DNA of 64,000 nucleotides from Phytophthora quininea (GCA_011947345.1 JAAVTG010000048.1:47769-111768), one strand, 5' to 3'. Shown: positions 31,993 through 42,228, counted from the first letter of the stretch. Numbers and translations are program-made. The notes: a model not told the origin generated them from the letters alone.

Positions 31993-33164
31993 CGTCCCAT
32001 CGCTTGAATCTGCGTGACTGCTGTAGCCGGAAGGATTGGCTTATCTGCTCCTGTGTCAGGACACATTGATAGCTCCACCACTCCATTGATCAGCACCGTG
32101 TAATCATCTTCGTCAGAAGCTTTGACGACCGGCTTGCGCTCTTCGCCATGTTCATGCTCGTGGTGGCGGCGAACGGCGGCACGTTTTACTTTCGTGGTCC
32201 TGGTTTTCTGCGATGTCCACGCAGTTTCCTTATCTTCTGCCGTGGCGGTCGGGCAATCTCTCATCCAGTGATCTCCTTGCAGTGTAAACACCCATCCCGT
32301 GGTGGTGGCTGTTTTGACGCTGGTGCGGCAGGCTTTGTCGAGGCCGGCTCAGTTGCGCTCGGTTTTGCTTTGCCCTCTTTTGTAGCATGAGCTGGCGCTC
32401 GCTTACTACTTGCTGTAGTTTCGGGTCTTCCACCCTTGCGAGTGCTTGGCCTGACAGCTGCCTCCGCGTCCTGCTTTCGGAATCTGTTGAAGAATAGCTG
32501 CTGCAGCTCAGCGCGCTCCAGGATCAACTTGTGCAGTAATTGATCGTTGGTCCTGATGTGTCGAAACTTTACTAGTTCCAGCATTCCTTTGATTTCGTCA
32601 CGTAGCATGGGCGGTGCGAGGTTATCTACCAAAATCTTGGTCCGCTGCTTCATGCGTGCTATGTAGTTGTCGTCTGTCGGTGAACCTCGTCCTAGATGCT
32701 CCTGAAAACCATTGTCCTCAATAATTTTCTCGAACTGCCTGAAGTATCTAGACACTCTATCAGGCACGTCCTTGATCAACAAGTCCATTTTCAATTGCTG
32801 AGCCCAGTGCGGAGGGGTTAGCCAAGAAGTCGCGATTAGTCGTCTCGCATCTCTCCTTGACCTTGGTCATAATGTCGTCATCGGTAATGAGCTCTTCATC
32901 TTTGCCGATCTCGTACGTTGCCAAGAACTTCAACAACTCTGGATCTATGGCGTAGCGCACGCTTCGCACCACAACCTCGTAGTCCTCGCCCGTTGTTTCA
33001 CACCGCTCCCGAATGTTCGTCTCGTACTGCGCTCGAGCCCTGCGCCACTTCACCAGTGAAGCTTGATCCCACTCCACTAGCTTTGGAGGCCCAATATACT
33101 CATATATGGGCTGTGGCACGGTCATCTCTGCGTCGCCGTCGCTTTCCAGCCGGAAGCGCGACAT
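31993..33164 (-). pseudogene. gag: Element A Gag and protease start
   Basis: From the ATG at 33162-33164 (MSRFRLESDGDAEM). A helical capsid-like region runs over the frames 33164-32760 and 32794-32261 (SRYFRQFEKIIEDNGFQEHL, KILVDNLAPPMLRDEIKGML). A Lys/Ala/Pro-rich linker follows, then a zinc knuckle CLHCKGDHWMRDC read across the frame change at about 32285. The next frame has the aspartic protease loop MCPDTGADKPILP (DTGA) and runs into the CGTA duplication at 31989-31992, where element D starts. Both frame changes coincide with short A or G runs one base too short. The protease resumes at 19017. Confidence 0.8.
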
Positions 33165-33226
33165 CCTTGATCACTCTTGATCTTCTTGACTATCGATTGC
33201 GAACTGCTCGCAACCACAGTATACTT

Positions 33227-33391
33227 TGTGGTTTCTTGGGCTGAAGGCGAATTCAATAGTGAGTGCATTAGAGGTTTAAGGTTGCGGTGGTTACAACTGC
33301 TGCTGCTCTAGTCGTTGGCAACCGCTCTAGCGGTTGCTCTCTGCGGTTGTTTCTGGAGGTGTTTCAAGTCTGGGAATGTTCCTGCGCCACA
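33227..33391 (-). repeat. Element A 5' LTR
   Basis: 165 bp, two mismatches to 15413-15577, followed at once by the host target duplication GTGCA. A possible primer-binding TGG lies about ten bases inside (TGGTTGCGAGCAG on the minus strand), further from the LTR than usual. Confidence 0.93.
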
Positions 33392-33566
33392 GTGCAGGAT
33401 TGGACTCCAAAGTGTACTCTTGTATGGAAGATCGAAAAACAAAGAGAGAGAAAGTGATATAAGTTACGTGCTGAGCCATATTTTCGCGTTCGCAGCTTAT
33501 AATGGAGCAATTTACTTCGGATTCGATGGCGTTGACGACGACAACGACGACGATTTTTTCTCCTAG
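33392..33566 (+). pseudogene. Leucine-rich multicopy family gene, copy 3, 3' part
   Basis: Begins at the GTGCA duplication and reads CRIGLQSVLLYGRS, YVLSHIFAFAAYNGAIYFGF and an Asp-rich tail ending DDDNDDDFFS with a stop. The order and ending match copy 2 (CKIALLSVL, LSNIFAFAAIPKGIYFS, acidic tail at 9489). It is the displaced end of the gene at 13635-15412, 18 kb away because of the nested insertions. Confidence 0.8.
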
Positions 33567-33803
33567 ACGTGCCCAAATCATTGAAGTTTTCCAAAACCTG
33601 GGTTCGATTTTGCGATCATTTATATTCGACAACCTTCAGCCTCACTGGAAACAGGAGCTGCTTAGGTATTGCTTGAGGATCACAGTGAAGCTACTCAAAA
33701 CTTTCCAGATTATTTTTTGCGATCAACCAGTTCAATAAGTCCAGTGATGTCTTAGACGTCTGCATCGTATCCCTTGAAGTGATCAACTTCAGCCATACCG
33801 TTC
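33567..33803. other. Spacer
   Basis: No supported gene in the 237 bases after the leucine-rich gene end. Confidence 0.3.
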
Positions 33804-34385
33804 TTGACCATCACGAGTGCATGTCAAAACGTGCGGCACGTGTGCTGGGGTGATCAGGTGCTACATGTACGTGTGTCACTATCGGCTGCATCGATGCAAC
33901 CTTCAATCGTGCGCTTCATCCGTATTGCGTGGAAGAAATTCTCGAACCTCTTCGAGTTTTTGCGTGGCGGCGATTTGTTCTCGGTGCTCCGCCATATTGA
34001 TCGAGTCGAGTGCTCAAGGGTTGACTGGACATGTGACGTACACAGGACTTTGTATTCGACGGTGGATGATGCCCGAGATAATCATGGGAAGCGATACGAC
34101 GCCACTGCTGATATTTTCTGGTTCAGCGTGGTGTTTTCCGAATCGAGTACAAATCGATCCCCATACAGCAACGCCATTGCAAAAGTGACGACTGAGTTTG
34201 GAAAGAGACCGACAGAAACACCGTTGATGAAGATGGTTGCGGTTGGGAGAGCACAGATCGAGTTTACGAGCAATCTTCCCGAGGAATGGATCGGATTGGG
34301 TAGGATGACACGACCTACTGCGAGCGAGGTGCTCTACCAAAGGCAGCGAGTTTGTGCGTTTTCTAGTTTCAGCGACGGAAGTTGA
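33804..34385 (+). pseudogene. TKL-type protein kinase fragment
   Basis: Only the C-lobe remains. RGGDLFSVLRH resembles the kinase hinge/helix D (EFLxxGDL). A MPEIIMG block in one frame continues as KRYDATADIFWFSVVFSE in the next, matching the APE-to-helix-F part (Y-x-x-x-A-D-x-[FY]-S-[FL]-G) with DIFWF for DxxSF. It ends with LMKMVAVGRAQIEF and a TRPTASEVLYQ block, the family's usual C-terminal helix. No HRD or DFG segment is readable, so the middle is lost. Oomycetes carry many TKL kinases; this is a relic. Confidence 0.55.
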
Positions 34386-34850
34386 CGTGTCGTGACAAAC
34401 CGCAACTGACAAGGGATAGGGAGGAAATTGAATTGATCAACTGTTTAGCGGATTTCTCGTCGCAAGTGAATTAGCTATCTATCCATGAGGCAACTGGCAA
34501 GGGGTAATTACTCCTGTATTCAAGGGATGCAAGTGCTGCGGTGTATTGAGTTTCAGCTTTACAGTACACAGCAATTACCTAAGAAGAAAGAAGAAGAAAT
34601 TTAAGTTGATTAACCAGTCGGATAAACCGTTTTTCTAGCTACGATCGTATACTTCTTAGTCGTTCTGCTGCTTAGTTTCGTGGAATCCAAACGTGACTTG
34701 CTGGTAGTGTGTTTCGCGGCGCAGGTGGGTCAAAGCCTAACTTCTCCAGAACAGAGGTTACAATTTTGTCGTCAATCCCAAGCTCCGCTGAATGGTGATT
34801 GATGCAGCAATTACCTAAGGTGACGCCGTCCAGAACCCTCGCTTCGTTGG
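34386..34850. other. Intergenic stretch
   Basis: No supported gene. It contains purine-rich runs (AAGAAGAAAGAAGAAG near 34580). Confidence 0.4.
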
Positions 34851-35147
34851 TTATTTGGCAGCACTGCCGTTGCCGTCTTTCTGTCCCATGGCCTGGAAGT
34901 ACTTCTTGAAAAGCGCATCCGACTGGGACTTGTTCAGCATCACTTCCGGGCCGGGACCAAGGTAAAGAGGCTCGTTGGTTAAATTTTGCCCCGTGGCGTC
35001 GAAGTATCTCTTGAACATCGCGTCCGCTTCCGATTTGTTCATGGTCACTTCAGGACCGAGGCCGAGGTTGCGTTCGCTGTCCGCATTGACACTGCTGGTA
35101 GGGACTACAGCGGCGACAATTCCGGCAACTGCGAGAGCGAACTTCAT
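34851..35147 (-). CDS. Small secreted protein with duplicated GPEV-MNKS module
   Basis: An intact 98-residue ORF from the ATG at 35145-35147. Residues 1-22 form a signal peptide (MKFALAVAGIVAAVVPTSSV). Two tandem copies of one module follow, LGLGPEVTMNKSEADAMFKR-YFDATGQ and LGPGPEVMLNKSQSDALFKK-YFQAMGQ, and a short Gly/Ser/Ala tail. There are no cysteines. Each module has a GPEV turn, N-K-S (a glycosylation-like NKS), and a helix D-A-x-F-K-[RK]-Y-F. The same module sits in front of the Kazal domain at 7198-7557. It is exported; function unknown. A broken, partly inverted copy lies at 9655-10004. Confidence 0.7.
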   Translation of the reverse strand: MKFALAVAGIVAAVVPTSSVNADSERNLGLGPEVTMNKSEADAMFKRYFDATGQNLTNEPLYLGPGPEVMLNKSQSDALFKKYFQAMGQKDGNGSAAK

Positions 35148-35584
35148 CTGTGAGTTTTGTTCGGATAGTGGAGTAGAGTGTTACGAGGCGAATTCGGAAG
35201 TGAACGACGATGTATCAATTTTGCGATGAATTGTGCATCATCACTAACGGGCGCATCAACTTGGACAGCCCTTGGGCCTCAAAGCGGAGGACAGTTCAAT
35301 TTCTTTTGCTGAGCCAGGGTTCAACCTATCTTGCGAGCTTTATAACTATTGCACCGCAACAGACCCATCTGAGAGTTGGAAGACGGTCACGGACGAAACG
35401 GAAAGCATATTTCTGAATCCGGCAACCCGCTCGCCACGACTTTGTGTTGTCAATGCTGTCTCTTAAGCTTGGATTTCTTATTAGGCGCTGGTAGCGGATC
35501 AGTCTGCTATACTATCTGAAGGAGAGAAACTTTGCCTGTTCAGTAGCACCGTGTACGCGCCAACCCTCATAGCAGTCGTTCATT
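35148..35584. other. Intergenic stretch between two minus-strand secreted genes
   Basis: 5' leader of the gene at 34851 next to 35147; the rest has no supported gene. Confidence 0.35.
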
Positions 35585-36005
35585 TTAGGATGAGCACGTT
35601 CCATCGGAAGCCTTAGTGATTTTCTCGGAGGGGTGCTTGCAACTCGCGATTTCCAGCAGACAGGAGTTGAGGTAGCTGTGGCCGTTCGAGCCGCAAACAG
35701 GTTTGTAGTTCCCTCGACGACGGAGCAGATGTTGTCGCAACTGGCGGGCTCACCCACGGCGTCGGAGTAGCCTTGGTAAAGCGGGTCGGATGCGGACGCG
35801 TTCGTCGGCGCTTCACGACCAACTTCAGGCCCAGGACCAAACTCCGGAGCTCCGTCGCTGGACGAGTTGCTGCCCATAGGATGGAAGTACCCAGTGATGC
35901 CCGGGATCACGACGGGACCGGGCCCTTCGTTGATTATATCGTCTGCATGGACGCTGCTGGCAACGACAGCGGTGGTGACAAGTGCGAGGGGAGAGTGAAC
36001 TCCAT
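35585..36005 (-). pseudogene. Kazal-like protease inhibitor, two frameshifts
   Basis: Start ATG at 36003-36005, stop at 35585-35587. The signal peptide shifts frame after about five codons, one base short in a C run near 35990. The continuing frame reads VTTAVVASSVHAD, then a linker SNSSSDGAPEFGPGPEV nearly identical to the inhibitor at 7198, YSDAVGEPASCDNICS, and then shifts again near 35706. After the shift it contains VCGSNGHSY, a Cys after the Tyr, EIASCKHP and the final Cys. All six Kazal cysteines are present across the frames, unlike its close paralogue at 7198, which lost C4. If the shifts are sequencing errors this is a normal secreted inhibitor. Confidence 0.7.
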
Positions 36006-36236
36006 CGTGTCGAGGTGGAGTGCCGAAGACGTGGTGAATTCCGAAGTGAGTAACGAGAGCATTTTGCTTAAAGCTTCGACTTCACTGTTTTCAAGCACTG
36101 CGATAATTGGTGCATCATCTTCAATTGACGCGTCAACAGGGATAGTCTTGAGCGGCAAAGCATGGATTCGCAAATCGACTCGCAGATTTAGCAAAGTGCT
36201 TAGACGAAAGCTGCAAAAGTTCAGCCGAACATCACA

Positions 36237-36723
36237 TTACGACAACTCTTTCCAGTTCAGACAGCTCCGAAGGATCATGCGCTTTCTTCTACTCAGGTCA
36301 TACACGAACTTCCTCCCCATTTGGATTGGCATCTTCAGTGCGAGATTACCGGTCATCTGGTTTACAATCGCCGCCGACATGACTGGTTCAAACACATTCG
36401 AATCAAATAACGCACCACAGCTCGAGTAAACCCACTCGATTAACTCTCGTGAATACATTTCCTCATCGCAACGAAGCGTGCTATCGGACAATTCTGCCAT
36501 CAATTGGCCACGTATCTTCCGCATTTAAGGGCAAGGCCAAACTTTCCTAGCGATATCTCTGCGAACCAAAGATTGCGCATTTAGGCCGCTTTACCGGCAT
36601 TCGAGAAAACTTCATTTAGTAACCATCGGTAGTACACAAGTACTTCGAAGCGACCCAAGTGCTGGAACTGTCGAAGTTCTAGAAGACGATTTGCTACAAT
36701 CTGCACGGACAGGACAGCAGCAA
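36237..36723 (-). pseudogene. Leucine-rich multicopy family fragment, copy 4
   Basis: The minus frame reads NLWFAEISLGKFGLALK, ELIEWVYSSCGALFDSNVFE and SAAIVNQMTGNLALKM. The last aligns with ALIVNQTTSNLTLKLF of copy 3, and the first with QNLWLSEG. The frame is open across the junction with element B, so element B probably inserted in this copy too. The remaining parts of the gene are not seen. Confidence 0.5.
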
Positions 36724-36980
36724 TGTTGTACATATGGTAGCACTTACTCCTGAACAAGCCAAACGACTAGAGCTGCTGTATTTACGGTAACTTTGGCGAG
36801 GAAGCGTGAGAGTTGGAAACCAGAGGACTTCACTACCGACTCTGGTCACGACGTGGACACTTGATAGAAAATTGTGAAGTAAATGTATTTGAACGCTGCT
36901 GTATGCCTTTTCGCTACGCGGCTCTCCGCTACGATATCTTAAACGGTTTTTTCTGAACGAACGGTGGAGGAGCCACCACA
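36724..36980 (-). repeat. Element B 3' LTR
   Basis: 257 bp. The minus-strand purine tract TGAAGGAGGTCG (36981-36992) lies directly beside it as polypurine tract. Confidence 0.93.
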
Positions 36981-37503
36981 CGACCTCCTTCAGAAAGAGA
37001 CCTTCACCTCGGCCATTGACGAATCGTCTGAATAAAAGCTGGTTTCTTTCGAGAATGCGCTGTGATGTACGAGTCGGGAGCCCATTTGCCTTTCGATGGT
37101 ACTCACGAATTAAACCAGGGACAGACAACAAGTTTACTGTGGGTTCCCAGGTAATGTCGTCCCAACGCCCGACCCACTTGCATTTATACTGCTCAGTTCC
37201 GTCGCGTTTGATACGATGATCGATAATTTTCTCGATAAGATGCCCCTCAGACCCGTCTTTCAGTCGCACCGTCGGGACAGTCGAATCCCGTACACATCCC
37301 GAAGTGTCCTTAACAAAATTTCTCAGCACCATCGTGTGAAATACGGGGTGAATTTGCAGTTCACGTGGCAAATTCACTTCATAGCTCGCTCCATCGTGAT
37401 GAACTTTCAGAACTTCATAAGGACCTATCCATTTTGATGCAAATTTCCGCTGGACTGCCCCCACTGTCGTGGGATTGAAGTCCTTTGTCGAAATGAGGAC
37501 CAT
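36981..37503 (-). pseudogene. Element B integrase C-terminus and chromodomain
   Basis: The frame starts MVLISTKDFNP after a shift from the integrase core near 37505 (G run one base short). It contains a GPY-like block (SKWIGPYEVLKVH), HPVFHTMVLRNFV and a chromodomain-like end (LIEKIIDHRIKRDGTEQYKC, WVGRWDDITWEP). The ORF stays open into the LTR, to 36694. The chromodomain probably directs insertion. Confidence 0.8.
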
Positions 37504-38305
37504 CTCCCCACTTCGAACTTTTGGTCACGTCTTCCTCGGTCGTAATGCAGCTTCATCTTCTCTGCGCTCGACCGCAGTTGAGCCTGCACCGCTCGAAGTA
37601 TACTCTCCAAATGAGCCACGAATTTCGTTGCTGGTTCTTTCCGAGTGTCTGGCAACGCTAAATCGGTTGGAAGTTTTGGGGAATATCCTAGATCTGCTAC
37701 AAAGGGACTCATTTCGATGCTGGATTGATAGCGATTGTTGTAGGCAAATTCTGCCAACGCCAAGTAGTGGTCCCAATCGTCCTGAAAACCACTAACGTAA
37801 TGGCGCAAATAGGATGAAAGAATCCCATTTATTCGTTCCACTTGTCCGTCCGTCCTCTGATGGTGAGCCGACGCTAGTTTAAGCTTAGTGCCAAGAAGTT
37901 TTGCACACGCCGACCAGAATTTGGACGTAAACTTGGAATCTCGATCCGATATGATGTCGGATGGCAGACCGTGGTGTCGCACATACACCTTCACAAACAA
38001 TTCCGCTAAATCTTCCGCAGTAATCGTGGAGATGGTTTCTACGAAGTGGGCCCGTTTGGTCAGCCTGTCAGCAATGGCCAAAATGGTGTCATAACCATTT
38101 GTAGTTTCTGGTAACCCGGTAATAAAGTCCATACCAATTGATGTCCATCTTCCAGTTGGAATTTCGAGTGGGTGGAGCAACCCTGGTGCTTTTCCAGTCC
38201 GGTGCTTGTTCCGCTGACAAGACTCACAGGTTGCAACGTAGTTTCGAACGGTTCGATGCATTCTCTTCCAGTAGAAGCGTTGTTTAACGGATGCGATGGT
38301 TTTTC
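37504..38305 (-). pseudogene. Element B integrase core
   Basis: CESC of the zinc finger (NYVATCESCQRNKH), then the catalytic triad Asp in IGMDFITGLPE, Asp in IISDRDSKFTS and Glu in DGQVERINGI. The frame is separated from the upstream pol frame near 38305, where an A run is one base short, and from the C-terminus near 37505. Confidence 0.85.
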
Positions 38306-40789
38306 GATTCCTGGATGACCTGCACTTGCAATGTCATGGAGCTCCCATAGAATTGTGTTTTGCAATTCTGTCGCCTCTTGAGGAATGAAAATACGAGATT
38401 CTTCTCCATCTACCCAGCGAATAAGGTTTTCTGTTTCGAAGAATACAAATTTTGCGTTGCCTCTGGGTTGTTCAGGTAGGTTATCTCCTCCAAACCCAGC
38501 ATTCTTTTGAGCTAATCGGATCATCGTTAATAGTGACTTTTGTTGCAGGCGTCGCGCCGCGTTCATTTGCCTCTGTTTCTGCTGTACAAAATCGATCGCA
38601 AAGTCCGGACGACGGCTCATTGCGTTTGCAACCGTGTTGGTTGTCCCTGGAATGTATCGAAATCGCAAATTAAACTCGGACAGCAAATCATACCATCGAC
38701 AAATTCGACGGTTTATTTTCCTCTGCGTCAGGACACGCTCCAACGAATGATGATCGGTCTCCACTAAGCAACCTCCATCAAATAAGTAAATTCTCCAAAT
38801 GTTTAAGCAATGTACAATCGCTAACATCTCTTGCTCATGCGTGGGGTAATTTAATTCTGCGACCTTCATCTTTCGGCCACAAAATGCTATAGGTCTCTCC
38901 ACTCTGTTTTCTGTGTGCTGAAATAAAACTCCTCCCACAGCGAATCGAGATGCATCGGTTCTCATCCCGAACGGCTTAGAAAAATCTGGCAAAGCAAGAA
39001 CTGGCGTGTTACACAACGCACCTTTTAATTCTTCAAACGCTTTGCGGTGCTCCGAGGTCCAGCTAAACGCCCTTTTCTTTTGAGACTTTACCAATTCGAA
39101 TAACGGTGCACTCATTTCGGAGTACGATCGGCAGAATTTTTGCACGTACACCGTTGTTCCCAGGAACGATTGTAAATCTCGAACTGCTCGTGGCTCAGGC
39201 CACTCCTGTATTACTCGAACTTTGTCAGGATCAATCCTGACCCCATCTCGCCCCACAAAATCACCTAAGCACGGAATTTCAGCTGCACACAATGTCGATT
39301 TAGCTAGCTTCAGATACAATTTTTTGTCACGACAGCGCTCAAATACTTTTCGCACTGCCGCTAGATGTGATTCCACATCCTGCTGCTTGGTAAAGACATA
39401 AATGTCATCAAAATACGTTGCAGAAAAATCTCTCAGGTCCGCAAAAATACCCTGCACTATACGGTTAAACGTCGCAGGAGCGTTGCTTAGGCCCATTGGT
39501 ATCGCAATATACTCGAACAATCCATCGGGCGTTTGAAAGGCTGTAAAAGGAATGTCCTTTTCGCGCATCCGCAATTGATAATATCCTGATAGCAGATCGA
39601 AACAGCTCAACCAAAACGAACCGCTCATTCTATCAAAGATTGAGTCCTTGCGAGGCATTGGAGAAGACTGACGAACTGTACGCTCGTTCATGGCACGGTA
39701 ATCGTGCACCACTCGCCAACCCACTGCCTTTTTGATGCAAAATGTAGGAGCCGCGTGAGGAGACTTGCTTGGCCGAATCAGACCAGCTTTTAGCATCATT
39801 TTCGTCCATTCCCGAAGTGCTGATTCCTGGCTTGGACTAAGTCTCCACTGCTGTCTATAAACTGCTCCCGTGCCCTCTTTTATCTCCATCTCGTGCTCTC
39901 CATGGACAGGAGGTCCGACTGGCAATTCTGTTTTGAAAATCATTGAAAACTCTTCGAGGAGAGAGTATCCCGGATTATCCTTAAAACTTTCGAGGTCGGT
40001 ATGCAGTTGACGTTGCTGCTTCTCGGTCGCGACTGCTGCCGACACCACTGCCTTCGCAAAACCTTGCTCTAATAGCACTTCCGCATACAATGCGTTCACC
40101 GTTTCAGGTGGCAGAATCGCCACAAACTCTACTTCTGGGTTTCGCATTAATTTGCGAGCTGCTTTAAGCGAAATATGCTTTGTAAATCCCCATCGAGCAC
40201 AATAATGAAAGCTTCTTTCGGCCGGCCACTCGGGTGCCTTCTTCAGCTTGCTCGACTGGCCTACCTCAGCCCCGACAACGAACGACTGTTTCTCAGACGG
40301 TCGTGACCTACTATTCCACCGCCGTAGCTCCTGTTCGTACTGCTTCTTGCTGTATATCTTGTCTGTTTCCCAGTCGATAATTGGCACCATGGCTCGCTTC
40401 CATGGCACTCCCAGCATCAGATCACATTTGTTTGGAATGAAACAAATATTAAAGTCGAACACGAACGGCTCCATCTCATCTACTACGATTTTCAGCGGGA
40501 GAATTCTGTTCGGCACTTGCTCCGTCTTGCCATTCGCGTACGTCACCGCGAAGTGGCCAAGGTCAACGACGTCGTTCTCCCAGTGGTGTTTTCTTACAAA
40601 TGCTTCAGTGATCCCGCAAAAGTCAGCTCCTTCGTCGAAAAACGTCTTACACCGTTGACGCTGAGCATTTTTCAGGCAAACGGTCTCTTTAATCAGATAC
40701 TTTGCTGGCTTGTCAACCTTGCAGTTCTTCTGGAAGTAGATCCGATTCGTCGACTTTCCGGGGTCGAAGACCTTCGACTGCGAGGGCAT
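38306..40789 (-). CDS. pol: Element B protease, reverse transcriptase and RNase H
   Basis: Protease-like loop TFFDEGADFCGIT near the start, where the Ser/Thr after the catalytic Asp is Glu, so its activity is uncertain. RT blocks: VHDYRAMNERTV, CFDLLSGYYQLRM, IPMGLSNAPATFNRI and the active site YFDDIYVFTK. RNase H: MRTDASRFAVGGVLFQ, HEQEMLAIVHCLNIW, VETDHHSLERVL. The ATG at 40787-40789 lies downstream of the gag stop, but the frame is open upstream through it, so pol is likely translated as Gag-Pol by -1 frameshifting. The reading stops being meaningful at about 38305. Confidence 0.87.
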
Positions 40790-40802
40790 GATGGCTTCGT
40801 CA

Positions 40803-40840
40803 GGTCTCGGGACGCCATCCCCGGGACCAACTAGTTTAAA
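40803..40840 (-). promoter_or_regulatory. Programmed -1 ribosomal frameshift signal between gag and pol
   Basis: On the minus strand the heptamer TTTAAAC (40834-40840) lies in exact slippery phase: the last gag codons are GAT TTA AAC, followed at once by the TAG stop (40831-40833). After a five-base spacer (TAGTT) comes a stem-loop at 40803-40828: GGTC-C-CGGG pairs with CCCG-A-GACC around an 8-base loop. Slipping back one base enters the pol frame, which is open through the stem to the ATG at 40789. Confidence 0.82.
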
Positions 40841-42201
40841 TCCGACTTGAAAGTAGCAAAGTCGGCTTGTAGTGAAGCGACCATTTCCAGCAGACGTTCA
40901 GTGCTAGAATGCGAAGCTTCCGTCGTCGAAGACGCGGCGTTATTCTTTTTCTTCAGCCACTTTGGCTGCATTTCGGGGTGCATTTGCCAGCATTTATCTC
41001 GTGAATGACCTTGCTCTGTGCAGGACGTGAGCGTGCACCTAGTCACCTCAGTCTTCTTGTCTACGTTATTGTTGGGAGCGGATTTACGATTCTTCCCCAT
41101 GTTCGGATCTCCAGTTCCTTTGCTATTGGAATTCTTTTTGTTACCCGGCTCCGCTGTGCTTTTGCGCGGGTTCATTGCTCGAGCAGCATCGACGAGGCCT
41201 TCTAGCGTCGTGTGCTGTTTGGTCTGCAGAAAATTCCTCAACTCTTGTGATTGCAGACCTTTCTTAAACAGAATCATTTTGAACTTCACAGATACCTCTG
41301 AGGTTCGCGAGAGGCGGACAAATTCCTCAATGTAAGTATCTAAAGCTCGAGAACCTTGTGTGCAATCAAACAAACGCGCCACTTGGTCCTCTTCACGAGA
41401 TTTGGTCAGGAAACGCTGCCGCATTTTCTTCGCAATGCAACTCCATCGCCACTCACCGCTAAACTCCTGCAACAGCCAGACTTTCGCCTTGCCCTTCGTG
41501 TGGCTCATCATCAATTTACCAACACGGGCGTCAACTTGCGGTTGCTTGAAAAATAATCCAAAAGCACCGTACCACATGATCATATTGCGAACATAGACAT
41601 CAATGTCTTCGTTGTTCTCGCCACCAAAAATGGGTGTTTCCTTCTGCTTGAAGCTCTTAGTAATTCGTGACTCCAATTCATCATCATTATACACAGGAGT
41701 ATTCGCGGGCATGGTTCCAACCACGTCCCATTCTGGATAAAGCTCAACATCTTCTCCAGCATTTGCTTCCACCCCTGAGATGTTTGTCACTGTTGATCGC
41801 AACTCAGCTACCTCAACCTGTTGCTTGTGTACCTCTGCGCGCATTTGCTGTATTTCAGCGTGCATGGTTCTAAATTTTTCGGTGTGATCCATCATTGTTG
41901 CACTACTCTGACTAGAATATTGTTGCATCTGCTCAATTACTTGTTCCAAGAGTTGTTGAGTCCGGGACGCTTGCTCGGAGCTCTCATGCTGACGGGTCTC
42001 CACTCGAGTTGCAAAATTCGCCACCGACTCTGTGAGTACAGTCTGATCCCTCTGTAAAACACGAAGAACATTCTCCCACCGGGGCAAATTCGTTAATAGA
42101 TCGCGAACGTCGTCGACCTCTTGACCAGTAAGTCTCGGCGGCTGGGCTCCATCTTGGCCAGCGTTAAAGTCGTCGATTTCGACTCCAGGTCTGTCGTCCA
42201 T
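40831..42201 (-). CDS. gag: Element B Gag
   Basis: 456 residues from the ATG at 42199-42201, unbroken. An N-terminal coiled coil (about residues 45-150, EQVIEQMQQYSSQ, IQQMRAEVHKQQVEVAELRS), then a retrotransposon gag capsid region (MIMWYGAFGLFFKQPQVDAR, GKAKVWLLQEFSGEWRW, YIEEFVRLSRTSEVS). A single knuckle-like CTLTSCTEQGHSRDKC is spaced CX4CX4HX4C instead of CX2C, and a second coiled segment ends the protein. Gag assembles the particle and binds RNA. The end overlaps the slippery site. Confidence 0.87.
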   Translation of the reverse strand: MDDRPGVEIDDFNAGQDGAQPPRLTGQEVDDVRDLLTNLPRWENVLRVLQRDQTVLTESVANFATRVETRQHESSEQASRTQQLLEQVIEQMQQYSSQSSATMMDHTEKFRTMHAEIQQMRAEVHKQQVEVAELRSTVTNISGVEANAGEDVELYPEWDVVGTMPANTPVYNDDELESRITKSFKQKETPIFGGENNEDIDVYVRNMIMWYGAFGLFFKQPQVDARVGKLMMSHTKGKAKVWLLQEFSGEWRWSCIAKKMRQRFLTKSREEDQVARLFDCTQGSRALDTYIEEFVRLSRTSEVSVKFKMILFKKGLQSQELRNFLQTKQHTTLEGLVDAARAMNPRKSTAEPGNKKNSNSKGTGDPNMGKNRKSAPNNNVDKKTEVTRCTLTSCTEQGHSRDKCWQMHPEMQPKWLKKKNNAASSTTEASHSSTERLLEMVASLQADFATFKSDLN

Positions 42202-42228
42202 TGTCGCTACGACTCGAAAGCTCTACAA

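Larger units (their letters stand above)
15413..33391 (-). mobile_element. Element A: chromodomain Ty3/Gypsy LTR retrotransposon, split by element D
   Basis: Flanked by the 5-bp target duplication GTGCA (15408-15412 and 33392-33396) and bounded by two 165-bp LTRs that begin TGTGG and end CCACA, with two mismatches between them. Coding runs right to left: gag (33164 to about 32260), protease (to 31993, then continued at 19017), reverse transcriptase, RNase H, integrase and a C-terminal chromodomain (to 15596). Without the inner insertion it is about 5.0 kb. The order RT-RNH-IN is that of Ty3/Gypsy, and the chromodomain places it with chromoviruses. Several one-base frameshifts prevent a full polyprotein as given. 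Confidence 0.93.
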
